From Polytrichum commune (taxonomy: Eukaryota > Streptophyta > Polytrichopsida > Polytrichales > Polytrichaceae): 64,000 nucleotides of DNA. Made by a program: the position numbers and the translations under genes. The stretch covers positions 27,156,001-27,220,000 of the forward strand of contig OX485806.1 in assembly GCA_950295325.1 (NCBI GenBank), in the 5' to 3' direction. The notes under the pieces are model-generated. The model made no database searches. It had not been told where the DNA came from and worked only from the letters and a program-made list of their open reading frames with translations. Each line of letters starts with the position of its first letter. The stretch's first letter is position 1. This document shows positions 23,941 to 34,534 of this stretch, one piece after another.

Positions 23941-24957
23941 TGAAAGAATCTTGTCAAGTTACTACTATATAGATTATTTCTTTCAATTAGCTTAGTTGAA
24001 TTATGCATTATCATTTGTACTTTCATTTTTTATTTTTATAAAAAAAATTGTTCTTCATTTTCAAAAAAATTAAGTGTTATTTCTATATATGTTATTAATC
24101 ATCGGTATGAATTCCATAATTGTTACTTGTTATAATTCTATACATGTTTTTTGTTTGCTACTCCCGACCTGTAACATTTATAAAGTCCTGACTGTATTCA
24201 GATCCATAACAAGGTTATGTGCAATACTATAGGTCCCACAAAACCATGTTATGGATTTGAATAATGTTATATCATGGAACTCCTTGCAGATAAGTCAACT
24301 TAGTGGATCTTATCTTGTTACAATCAAAAGGTGACTATAGTTATAAAAATTTCAACTTCCTAGTTGACCCAAGACCAGCTTTCGCTTTACTACTACTTAT
24401 ATAGGTTTTAGAAGTCTTGTGCAGTCATTGATAAGTCATGATACTTTGAGATTAGCTCCAACACTTTGTGGGACTGATCTTGGTGAACATAAATTTCAAC
24501 CTCATGAAATTGAAATCGGTAGTATGTTAAAAGGTAGCTCAAACAACAAAGGGTAACCAAATAAGGGTCTAGCCCCACTTGACTTTAGAGCGTTGTGATT
24601 TTAAATGCTAAAATCTGCACCGTTTATAGGGTTGGGTCCGTTCACACACTCTGTGGTTCATTTCGGACTATTTTGTGGGCCCGGTACTTAATGGTTCGTT
24701 TTATTTTTACATGAGGAGTTGTCATGTCACCCCTAACATTACCGTCTTCTCCGTACCTTCTATACCTCTCATGGTTGTTGCTAAAAAAAAAACAATTGCA
24801 ACTCTTACATATTTAATCGACCCATCATGCTCTATAGAGTTCGGGAAGGGGATTCACACCATTACTTGGATGTTGGAGATTGAAGGAAGCGACAACTAAA
24901 ACTTCGCAATTGCCATTGCTGCCAAGTTAATAAGGGCATGAAGTCACTGCTAGCTAA

Positions 24958-25290
24958 CACTAGTAGAAAACTATGCCCCAAAAAACAACATCCGAAAACG
25001 AATGTAGTTGTTTTGACTAGGCTGATCTACAGTCGCTAAACAATTGCATATTTGTTTTTTTTTGTGTTTTTTTGTGTGTTTTGTGTGTGTGTTTTAATTT
25101 TTAAAATTTTAATTTTAAAGGTGTTTTCAGTACTTTTCCAATAGTATACTACACGCCCCCAATTTCCTAAAATTTGAGTCGCTAAAGCAAAAAAAAACTG
25201 GCAATCGTTTAACGATTGCAGATCAGGCTAGTCCAAAGAACCGCAACCAATTTCAGCTCTAGTTCTTGTTGACATAGTTTTCTACTAATG
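24958..25290. mobile_element. CACTA-type MITE with TAA target duplication
   Basis: The left end is CACTAGTAGAAAACTATG and the right end is CATAGTTTTCTACTAATG. These are near-perfect 18-bp inverted repeats beginning CACTA/CATTA, as in the CACTA superfamily. Both sides carry the 3-bp direct repeat TAA (24955-24957 and 25291-25293). It is 333 bp long and non-coding. Internal inverted segments around CTGATCTACAG and GATTGCAGATCAG make it partly foldback. Confidence 0.82.
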
Positions 25291-25624
25291 TAATGACAGA
25301 GAGCAGCCAATGAGAGTGCAAGGACATTGCATTATTAGCGGCCCAAGATTTTAGCCGACGAAGGTGAGTTCTTAAGTTTTATTTGCGGCTTGGAGTTTAA
25401 AGCCTTTTTTTTTGTATGTGCCACGCAATATGCCAGCTAGTAGTTACAAACTCTGGTGTGGAAAAGGCAATAAGTAAACTTCATGTTACAGCTAAAACTG
25501 CAGAAATTAGGGTCATGTGTGTGTGTGTGTGTGTGTGGGGGGGGGGGGGGGTCTTAAGGCCCATCTATCTTTGTGTGCGGATGTGCACGAGCTTTGTGAA
25601 ACTCCTTGCAGGTAAGTGAAGTTA

Positions 25625-26133
25625 TGCCCCCTCCCCATTACACTTGACTTTAGCTAAGCCTAGAAGTTGGTTCTAAGAACACGGCTTTCACACCATTGAC
25701 ACTATCTAGTCCTGCGCCTAGTTGGCGAAGGATGTGGCGTGGATTAAAAGTGGGGGTTTAGAGCCTCCAGCACTGACCCTCCCTCCCATGGGTACCTGGA
25801 CACGAGGCAAAGAATGTAGGACATTTAAAAGTGTTGCCTCCCGCCCTTGTGATTGGTTGCTTTTTAGTCTTAGCTATGAGGGCACAAGGAGCTGCATTAA
25901 CAAAAACCGATGGTAAGATGGAAGAGCAGTAAGCCATTAGGGGACGGGACAAAATGTATCCCACACATCAGTGCTCGGGAGGTAAAACAATGAGCATGTG
26001 TGAAAGCTTCTTAACTAAAACCTACTTGAAAAATCTCCGGAGCAAGTTCTTGTAGGTGCATTGGGATAGCCGGAGGCCTCCGCCATAACTAAGAGAGCTT
26101 TGCCCGGTTTTAAGGAAAGACTTTGGTTATTTG
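25625..26133 (-). mobile_element. MITE with TGCCCCCTCCCC ends, 3'-truncated copy
   Basis: It starts TGCCCCCTCCCC and then follows, in inverted orientation, the same sequence order as 28990-29513: a CTAGAAGTTGGTTCTAAGAAC block, a CCCGCCCTTGTGATTGGTTGC block and a TCCGGAGCAAGTTCTTGTAG block. It stops abruptly after TTTGGTTATTTG without the second terminal repeat. No coding capacity. A GT microsatellite and a 15-G run (25537-25551) precede it. Confidence 0.7.
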
Positions 26134-26561
26134 TGGATCCAATGTTCAAGAGCGATACCCTCATATGAGTTTCATTTTGGAGGGCTCTCAAATTCCAAAC
26201 CTTCAGTTGAAGGGTTGGTTCAAACCCAAAACTTGAATCCAAGAATACGTTAATGAAACACAAAGCTTACATTAAACTTGTGCATGAAGCATATGGGTAC
26301 ATGTTTCTAGTACAATGTGAAGAATTAAGAATCAACCATCTACCTCCACTCCAGGTAGTGACAGTGCCCTATGCTCGTTGATTCTTGTGGCGAACATATT
26401 ATATTGAGGACTTCAAGTGACATCTTCATCTTCAATTTGGGGTTGCGTTTTGAAGGGTTGTTTTGAGAGAGGTATATTTTGAAGGGTCAAATCGCGTTTG
26501 AAGGGCATTGATTGAAGACTTCGATCTCGAACACTGGTCACGATCATAATGTGACTATGAT

Positions 26562-26790
26562 CAGTGATGGGGGAGATTTTTGGGCATAATCGGTTGAGAT
26601 CCTAGTGTTTGCAAGTCCAACTGGTTACATGTTGACATCCTCCGGTTTTCCTTTAATAAATTGGGGTATATTCTATAAATTCCTCTAAAATGATCGGTAA
26701 GTTTCATGCAGTCTTGAACTACTTCAACCGGTTATTTCTCAAAATCAACTGGTTCATTTGTAACTAACTGCCGGTTCTCCTCAATCATAG
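26562..26790 (-). mobile_element. hAT-type MITE with 8-bp target duplication
   Basis: The left end is CAGTGATGGGGGAGA and the right end, reverse-complemented, is CTATGATTGAGGAGA. It is flanked by an exact 8-bp direct repeat, ACTATGAT (26554-26561 and 26791-26798). Eight-base duplications with CA-type ends fit the hAT superfamily. It is 229 bp, non-coding, with internal CCGGTT motifs shared with the copies at 30658 and 61716. Confidence 0.85.
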
Positions 26791-26869
26791 ACTATGATCA
26801 TAAATTTTTGAACTTCCCAAGCTCAGCTTTCACTTTACTATACTTCCTTGCAGTTCCTTATTAAAGTTA

Positions 26870-28505
26870 GAGCCGCTTTACACCTAGAGGCCGGGCCAAT
26901 TCCCCTTGAGGCCGATTGCATGAAATTTCAGCCCCTTTTGGGTTGGAGGCCGGCTTCAACTACACATTATAATAAGATCATAATGGGGGCCAATTTTTCC
27001 ATATGTAAAGGCTTTAGGGCCAAGAAGCTAGGTCGATTCAATAACTCTAGCACAATCTAACGGATCTAGCATAATCTAGCATAAAGTTGTTCATATTTCC
27101 ACATAATCCAATGGATATAATTCATTGAAAAAATCAAATTTTATTTAAAAAAAAGGTTTTATTTTTTTTATTGAAATGTGACGTTGGCCCCGAGGCCAAG
27201 AATTGGCTCTCCATTGTGGGTGCACCCAATTCAACAAGCTCGGGCGGTGTCAGACCATGCATTCTTTGATAAAAAAAATGCATACCACCAAATCGACCCG
27301 GCCTCTAGGTGTAAAGGGGTGGGGGCAGATTTCAGCCTTTTGACTAATCACAAGTGAGGATTTCTAGCCTCTTGGACAACAAATTAGCCCGGCCTCTAGG
27401 TGTAAAGGGGTGGGGTTCGATTTCAACCTTTTAGCCAATCACAAGTGAGGATTTCTAGCCTCTTGCACAACGAATTGGCCCGGCCTCTAGGTGTAAAGGA
27501 ATGGGGGCCGATTTCAACCTTTTGACCAATCACAAGTGAGGATTTCTAGCCTCTTACACAACGATTTGGCCCGGCCTCTAGGTGTGAAGGGGTGAGGTTC
27601 GATTTCAACCTTTTGGCCAATCACAAGTGAGGATTTCCAGCCTCTTACACAACGAATTGGCCCGGCCTCTAGGTGTAAAGGGATGGGGACCGATTTCAGT
27701 CTTTTGACCAATCACAAGTGAGGATTTCTAGCCTCTTACACAACGATTTGGCCCGGCCTCTAGGTGTAAAGGGGTGAGGTTCGATTTCAGCCTTTTGGCC
27801 AATCACAAGTGAGGATTTCTAGCCTCTTACACAACGAATTGGCCCGGCCTCTAGGTGTAAAGGAATGGGGACCGATTTCAGTCTTTTGACCAATCACAAG
27901 TGAGGATTTCTAGCCTCTTACACAACGATTTGGCCCGGCCTCTAGGTGTAAAGGGGTGAGGTTCAATTTCAGCCTTTTGGCCAATCACAAGTGAGGATTT
28001 CCAGCCTCTTACACAACGAATTGGCCCGGCCTCTAGGTGTAAAGGGATGGGGACCGATTTCAATCTTTTGACCAATCACAAGTGAGGATTTCTAGCCTCT
28101 TACACAACGATTTGGCCCGGCCTCTAGGTGTAAAGGGGTGAGGTTCGATTTCAGCCTTTTGGCCAATCACAAGTGAGGATTTCCAGCCTCTTACACAACG
28201 AATTGGCCCGGCCTCTAGGTGTAAAGGGATGGGGACCGATTTCAGTGTTTTGACCAATCACAAGTGAGGATTTCTAGCCTCTTACACAACGATTTGGCCT
28301 GGCCTCTAGGTGTAAAGGGGTGAGGTTCCATTTCAGCCTTTTGGCCAATCACAAGTGAGGATTTCCAGCCTCTTACACAACGAATTGGCCCGGCCTCTAG
28401 GTGTAAAGGGATGGGGACCGATTTCAATCTTTTGACCAATCACAAGTGAGGATTTCTAGCCTCTTACACAACGATTTGGCCCGGCCTCTAGGTGTAAAGT
28501 GGCCC
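26870..28505. mobile_element. Harbinger-like MITE whose terminal repeat is amplified into a satellite
   Basis: The left end GAGCCGCTTTACACCTAGAG (continuing GCCGGGCCAA) and the right end, reverse-complemented GGGCCACTTTACACCTAGAG (same continuation), form inverted repeats of about 30 bp. They lie next to TTA (26867-26869) and TAA (28506-28508), a TWA context usual for PIF/Harbinger insertions, although the two triplets are not identical. The right three quarters (27287-28505) is a tandem array in which every 91-bp monomer contains the terminal sequence GGCCTCTAGGTGTAAAG. No transposase is present. Confidence 0.72.
27287..28505. repeat. 91/182-bp tandem array built on a transposon end (14 monomers)
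   Basis: The motif CCCGGCCTCTAGGTGTAAAG recurs at 91-bp steps, about 14 times, each followed by a GATTTCA...CCTTTTG block, CCAATCACAAGTGAGGATTT and CTAGCCTCTTACACAACGA. From about 27480 the monomers alternate between two variants (one with a GGGATGGGGACC segment, one with GGGGTGAGGTTC), giving a 182-bp higher-order unit. The last monomer merges with the right terminal repeat of the host MITE. Confidence 0.93.
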
Positions 28506-28989
28506 TAATAAGTCAGCATCTGGCCTGTGTCTTGTCCTCACAACACTCCAACTCGCTGTTGGCACTCAAAACACAAAAGGCTGGATGTAAGTTAAGCTTG
28601 TGGCGCCCATGTGGGCTTCCGCCCTGAGCCAACAATCCCATTGGAAACGTGATCCAGTTTCGCCCCACTTTGCCAAATTGCCATTGTATAAAGGGCGGGC
28701 ATGCTAGCTAGCTAGGCTCTACTTCAATGCAAGGTGGATGCGTCTTCTTACGTTTTTTTTTTCTCTGACTACACTTTCCGACGAAACTTCTTCAAGGATA
28801 ATGAACCTCGTCACAGTTCGTATGCGAGGTGAGCAAATCCAAGTCGATGCCCAAAAGCCACTTTCCTCATGAACTTTGGAGCTCGTTATGGATATTGAAT
28901 TCGTTATCGAAGTGAGGAGTCTCGTGCTCTTTAAATGGTCATATAGGTCGATATATATTAGTATATAGGTATTGAGTTTAAGACGGTTA

Positions 28990-29513
28990 TGCCCCCTCCC
29001 CACTTGACTCTATCAGATAATCAAAGTTCTTCTTAAAAATTGGGTAAAAGCTCCCTCGGTTACAACGGAGGCGTCCGGCTATCCCAATGCACCTACAAGA
29101 ACTTGCTCCGCAGATTGTCGAGTGGGTTTTAGTTAAGTAGCTTTCACGCATGTTCATGGTTTTATCTCCTGAGCAATGAATGGTAGATAGTTTTTGACCC
29201 ATCTCCAAATGCCTTACTACCCATCTATCTTACCATCGGTTTTTGTTAATGAAGCCCCTCGTGCCCTTGTAGCTAAGACTAAAAGCATTCAATCGCAAGG
29301 GCGGGAGGCGACACTTTTAAAGGTCCTATATTCTTGCCTCATGTCTAGGTGCCGATGGGAGGGTCAGTCGGTGCTTGAGGCTTAAAACCCCCACTTTCAA
29401 GCCATGCCACATCATTTGCCAACTAGGCTTGGCACTAGATAATGTCGATGTTGTGAGGCCGTGCTTTTAGGACCAACTTCTAGGCTTAGCTAAAGACAAG
29501 TGGGGAGGGGGCA
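28990..29513 (+). mobile_element. MITE with TGCCCCCTCCCC ends, complete copy
   Basis: It runs from TGCCCCCTCCCCACTTGACT to an inverted end whose reverse complement is TGCCCCCTCCCCACTTG. It is 524 bp and has no open frame of note. The family has three other members here (25625, 33462, 34535). A target duplication is not obvious, so the superfamily is unassigned. Confidence 0.8.
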
Positions 29514-29659
29514 ATATTGTATTTTGAATACGTAGTCGAAATTTCATGAAACGTATGTCCTTTTGGTACCTCCCCACGTGCCACTCAAAAGTAGGTGTTG
29601 GATGGAGACCAATATCCAAATTGGGGATGTGTAGCTTGTGCATAGGGGGTGCACTCATT

Positions 29660-30657
29660 GTTGGAACCGGGGACCATGTGCATGTGTAACCTTGAAATTA
29701 ATATCCCTAATATACAAGATTTTTCCCCTCTCAAAAATGATAGACATATAATATGCAGCTAGGAAATCTCCTCGAAATAAATAAATTATGTAAATCCCAA
29801 CCATATGTATATGCCTGAAAGATTGCATGGAAATTATGGCTAAAATACTCTTAGCAAGACATATTTATTGGCTGAAATTGGTTGCGGTTTTTTTTGGCAT
29901 AGTTTTTCTTAGCAAGAGAAATTGATACATAAGCATGAGAGCAGGGAGACTTAGATCCTTGCGGCGTAGGAGTGCGAGGTAGAGGCCAAACCCTATTTGG
30001 AAAAAAAATAGATACTTGATCCATGCCTTTCTTATTGTGCGGCGACAATAGCCGTTTGTGGGGGAAGCAAGAGAGGGCGAAGGGGGGGGGTGTGCAAGAC
30101 TCAAGTGTGGAGGCACACAGAGGTGATTGGGTTGTGTCTAGTGTGGGCATGACCTCAGATGTGCAAGGGCAAAACCCGGTTGGGAGACTTGTGTTAGGCG
30201 GGCATACTAACATAACATGCAGGTACCCACATACAAGCGTAAGGGGCACAAGGTAGTTGGGCTACATCGCACGGTGAGGATCTAGGTCGGGCACTCAAAG
30301 CACGCCTTGGAGGCGTGGAAAACCCATGGCTACTGGTTAGCTGGGTCGTACCCCATGGGTTGAGTCACCTAAGACTTCGAAAGCGAGTGTGAACTAGCCT
30401 TGGGAGGCCAAGAGAAGTTAGAGCATACTAACATGTGTTGTGGACTTGGGCAGGTTTAGGTGCTCGTGCCGCGAGTATGGCACGGACCATGACATAGAGG
30501 TACGTTACATGGAGATTGATTAGTTGTATCCTAAATCCAAGGTCAACCCAATCTCCATGTTTGCACTAAAGTTGTGAATGATACTAAGAGGTCAAGCCTA
30601 GGACTCTAACGGGTGCAAGCTAAGCCTTTGTTTATCTTGTCTCTTTGAGGTTGGAAT
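29660..30657. other. Gene-free stretch
   Basis: I see no coding region with recognisable motifs. A weakly GC-richer part (about 30020-30480) may be old retrotransposon sequence, but there is no identifiable domain or LTR end. Confidence 0.45.
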
Positions 30658-30888
30658 CAATGATCGGGGAGAACCGGCAGTTAGTTACAAATGAACCGGT
30701 TGAGTTTGAGAAATAACTGGTTGAAGTTCAAGTCTGCAGGATAATTACCGATCATTTTAGAGGAATTTATAGAATATACCCCAATTTAGTAAAAGGAAAA
30801 CCAAAGGATGTCAACATGTAACCGGTTGGACTTGCAAACACTAGGATCTCAGCCGATTATGAATGCCCCAAAAATTCCCCGATCACTG
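30658..30888 (+). mobile_element. hAT-type MITE, complete
   Basis: The left end is CAATGATCGGGGAGA and the right end, reverse-complemented, is CAGTGATCGGGGAAT. Flanking octamers GTTGGAAT (30650-30657) and GTCAGAAT (30889-30896) match at six of eight positions, an aged target duplication. It is 231 bp, non-coding, and inverted relative to the copy at 26562. Confidence 0.8.
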
Positions 30889-30916
30889 GTCAGAATTAAC
30901 TTACTACCCGCTAACA

Positions 30917-31509
30917 AAACATGAACAATATCAAATCCGGAGTCTGCGATAGGGCGGACATTAAGTTCGCCCCTACGAACTATGGGGGTGTCAGATCCGG
31001 GCGGGGGGCAACCTCCATGGAATTTTTTGAACCCGACCGAAAATTGCTGCCTACCCCGCCCAACTTCGAAAAAAATGTTGCCCTAGCATTCTTGAAGGCC
31101 GTTTGCCTACAAATCCCATATTGAGTGCACTTCGCCTTCAAGGTCTAAAATCCAATATATATGTGCACTTCCTATTAGTAAATAAGCAATTCATTGGGAG
31201 TTCATTCCGGAAATGAAACCATCAATGAAGCCCGTAATCAAATAAAATTACAAAATCCTCATTAACATTGAGGTTATAATTTTTATGACTTACCATTTGA
31301 AATTGTCTTTGTCATTCTAAAATGACACTTAAATTTAGTGTGCTGATTTAGTATGTATATTTTATAATATTTTAGTAATGCGGCCTACTTTCACAAGTAT
31401 TCATACACATTCAAACCAATTAAGTGTGATTTAATGTCATTAAGTCTAATTAATTCTGGACAAATTAAGTCTAAACATGAACAATATCAAATCCGGAGTG
31501 TGCGATAGG
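30917..31509 (+). repeat. 37-bp direct repeat bracketing a 519-bp segment
   Basis: AAACATGAACAATATCAAAT plus 17 following bases occur at 30917-30953 and again at 31473-31509 with a single mismatch (agtCtgc versus agtGtgc). The 519 bp between them include a GC-rich part (30954-31130) that contrasts with the AT-rich remainder. This could be a miniature terminally repeated element or a simple duplication; I cannot decide. Confidence 0.6.
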
Positions 31510-31740
31510 AGTATAGATTGATCTGGGGCAAGAGAAGAGATCTTTACTAATTAGAGACGAGATCCTAAACTTCAGGAATACGACTCTCAGATTCTAGGTC
31601 GGTGGTAAAGGAACCTTTACTTCCGTCACGTTTAAAGAAAGGCCACGTAGACCACCACTGCACTTCTACTTATGAGCTACTCATATAGGCCCTGAGTCTT
31701 GTTGCTTGTCTTAGGCATATATCTCCGCTTTTGCACATAA

Positions 31741-32053
31741 GGTAGAGGGGCCCTTTCCCGCTCGGGTCCTTAAACCGCTCACTAGACCTATCCAAACAAG
31801 AGGTACACTATAGCTTCCAACCTCAAATTTCTATGTAATCATGGTGTACATTTTTGGGGTGAGTGGTTTTGGGTACCCCTATGAGTTCTCCTTCCAAAAT
31901 TCATAACTAATTCAATATTAATCCAAAATTAATTATTCCAATTGGTCCAATTTCCAATGTACTTTGCACATCTTCCAAGATTGATTCCCCCTTAATAACT
32001 CCCCAATGAACATGCCAATCTGAAATTCGAGCGGGAAAGGGCCCCTCTACCTT
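31741..32053. mobile_element. MITE with 24-bp perfect terminal inverted repeats
   Basis: GGTAGAGGGGCCCTTTCCCG plus CTCG at 31741-31764 is repeated in perfect inverted form at 32030-32053. TAA (31738-31740) and TTA (32054-32056) flank it, resembling a Harbinger TWA target although not identical as direct repeats. It is 313 bp and non-coding. Confidence 0.75.
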
Positions 32054-32468
32054 AGTACCGCTACCAATTTGTAAAACAATGTCCATCACAGTCGGAGTAA
32101 GAGGAGCCGTACACGAACACTCTATAAATAAACTAACCAACCTCGGAATTTCAAAAGCCAACATCAAGACTCTCATGAAGAATATACATCAAAATGCCAC
32201 CAAATATCTCACTTATCTAGTTCTAATTAAAAGGAAACTGGAAAATAAACAAATTTCTGTCCCACCCGCATAAGGCCCTAGGATTACTAATGCACTGCCA
32301 GAGTCCACCTCCCAAAGGAGGCATAACACCACATGTTGCATCATGAATTATTGTGATCAACAGTCAGTGAACGGGCTCCCATTCACGCCGGTATACTATA
32401 CGGGCATTATCTTTTTCTTTTTCTTTTGCTTTATGTACATCGGTGTTGCTGATTCCAACCCATGCTAA

Positions 32469-32838
32469 GGGCCACTTCACACACGAGCGAAGAGCCGAGC
32501 CCGAACGAAAGTGTCCAAAGGCCATCCCAACACACCTCCGAAATCATGTCGTGTGTGGTCATGGACCCTCGAGTGTAGTGTGAAGTCATATGCCACCGGG
32601 CTCTCAACCAACTGCTATTTCAAAAAAAAATCTATTACTGAGGGTCCCCGCACATGATGAAATAAAATAAAAACAATGGTTCTGAGCATGCGGAGTCCCA
32701 TGATCTCCCGGTGGTTTTGTGTGAGGCCTACCTCCAAGAGGTGGTTTTTGAGAATAGTCCAAGTGACCATGAAACATAATCCATTTGATGCCATGTATGA
32801 ATCCGTGTAGACTCTTAGTCTCGTGTGTGAAGTGGCCC
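32469..32838. mobile_element. Harbinger-like MITE
   Basis: The left end GGGCCACTTCACACACGAG and the right end, the inverted GGGCCACTTCACACACGAG, are perfect over 19 bp. TAA (32466-32468) and TTA (32839-32841) flank it. It is 370 bp and non-coding. Its ends resemble those at 26870 (GGGCCACTTTACAC). Confidence 0.78.
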
Positions 32839-33002
32839 TTAAGTCTTTTGGTTAAAGGCACGAATTCCTCTTTTTGAAGAACCGCCAGAGGTCAAGGGAG
32901 TGTTCTTACATCGATAATCGATGCATGTAGAATGCCTCTCATGCATCAACATCATATCACCAAATCGTGTTATAATTTGATCCAAGTGGACATACCTTTG
33001 GC

Positions 33003-33416
33003 CCGGGGAGTGCACTTAAAGTTAAGATTAGGAATACACGTGAGTGCGTTTTAATAGCATACCCCCTACAATACTTGGCCTTAAAATAGTTTTTAAATTA
33101 AGACTTTTAAGTGCCAAATCACTACGTATATATCTATCACTTGGTATAAATTTCAGGACGAAAAGTTTTTAAAAATTATTAAAAAAATGATAGAAGTTTG
33201 AACTAAAATGCGTTGCTTTTTGCTTCAAAAATCAATTTAAAAATATTTACAATTGATTATTTTTTGAAATTCATACAACAAGAACTTTAGATTGTGTTTA
33301 ACAACTTCATATTTTTTTTTTACAAATTTTAGATGATTTTTTAGTACACACATAGGGGGGGTCAAAAGTATGCACTCACGTGATTCCTAGTCTTAACTTT
33401 AAGTGCACTCCCTGAG
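33003..33416. mobile_element. Mutator-like MITE with 9-bp target duplication
   Basis: It is flanked by an exact 9-bp direct repeat, ACCTTTGGC, at 32994-33002 and 33417-33425. Long inverted ends share GGGAGTGCACTTAAAGTTAA and extend, with small changes, for over 40 bp to a CACGTGA block. A 9-bp duplication with long inverted ends fits the Mutator superfamily. It is 414 bp and non-coding. Confidence 0.85.
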
Positions 33417-33461
33417 ACCTTTGGCTATCGTGATGTTGGTTATTAACTGGCAACACATATA

Positions 33462-33984
33462 ATGCCCCCTCCCCACCTGACTTTACCAAATAACCAAAGT
33501 CTTTCCTAAAAACCGGGTAAAGCTCCCTCGGTTATAGTGGAGGCATCTGGCTGTCCCAATGCACCCACAAGAACTTGCTGCGGAGATTTTTGAGTAGGTT
33601 TTAGTTAAGTAGCTTTCACACATGTTCATGGTTTTATCTACCAAGCAATGAATGTTGGATAGTTTTTGTCCCATCCCCAAATGCCTTACTACTCATCTAT
33701 CTTACCATCGGTTTTTGTTAATGAAGCTCCTCGTGCCCTCATAACTAAGACTAAAAAGCAACCAATCACAAGGGCAGGAGGCGACACTTTTAAAGGTCCT
33801 ATATTCTTGCCTCATGTTTAGGTATGGATGGGAGGGTCAGTGTTTGGGGCTTAAGACCTCCACTTTTAAGCCATGCCACATCATTTGCCAACTAGGCTCG
33901 GCACTAGATAATGCCGATGGTGTGGAGGCCGTGTTGTTAGAACCAACTTTTAGGCCTCGCTAAAGTCAGGTGGGGAGGGGGCAT
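33462..33984 (+). mobile_element. MITE with TGCCCCCTCCCC ends, complete copy
   Basis: The ends are ATGCCCCCTCCCCACCTGAC and its inverted copy (about 23 bp, perfect). It is 523 bp and collinear with 28990-29513 throughout, with no coding capacity. It lies 36 bp beyond the target duplication of the Mutator-like MITE to its left. Confidence 0.82.
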
Positions 33985-34029
33985 GAGTGCATTTGCAAAT
34001 CCATACAAGGGAACAACTACGGTTGCATC

Positions 34030-34382
34030 ATCTACACTACACATGACATTTAGTTCATACCGTATTTTATGTCACTATGGTAACTTTTTGAATGACACTT
34101 TTTATGAATAAGTGAACAAATACTGTCATGGATGATGGGTGAGTTCATCCATTGTGTTAAACCCTGCCTTCTGTTGTCAAGAAACTTGTGATGAAATATT
34201 GTCATGGATGATTGAAAATTGGATGAAAACTCACTTGGTAAGTCACAGTCACTACAAACACTGTAAATATATAATGTTGGGTTAACATTCAGTGTTGGTG
34301 GCACTACACCACGGTTTACAATTAGTATTGAGCAAGACTATTAGAATTGGTGGCACTAAATATCATAATTAGTGTAGTTTTC
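34030..34382 (+). mobile_element. CTACACTA-ended MITE (copy 2)
   Basis: The left end CTACACTACACATGACATTT and the right end, reverse-complemented CTACACTAATTATGATATTT, are imperfect inverted repeats. It shares block order with 2400-2825 and 57447-57826. It may be a CACTA derivative, but I cannot show a 3-bp target duplication. Confidence 0.6.
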
Positions 34383-34534
34383 CCATACACTGTACAAAGG
34401 TGGAGGATACACTTGAAGCATAATAAGTACTCACCTACTTAGCTATGCAACCTCAATGGATCATCAACATAATATTGCATAGAAATGCCTTACCCTAGTT
34501 AACATCAACACTCTGATGCACTCACCTTCTCTAA

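Larger units (their letters stand above)
19858..24957. other. Gene-free region with one MITE and weak coding remnants
   Basis: Apart from the MITE at 21259-21513 and the remnant at 23600-23940, nothing is recognisable. A 67-codon frame at 22783-22986 has no identifiable motif and no splice context. Confidence 0.6.

Noticed and set aside
27514-28439. Four near-identical 65-codon minus-strand frames spaced 182 bp apart
   Set aside because: They are products of the 182-bp higher-order satellite in the MITE array, not genes.
12815-28505. CRISPR-like arrays
   Set aside because: The regular spacing comes from whole-unit tandem repeats without distinct unique spacers, in a eukaryotic context with introns.
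12815-28505. Shared 91-bp period of the piggyBac intron array and the MITE satellite
   Set aside because: The unit sequences are unrelated, so the equal period is treated as coincidence.
29851-30249. 132-codon minus-strand frame
   Set aside because: There is no recognisable motif, the composition is low-complexity in parts, and there is no splice or start context.
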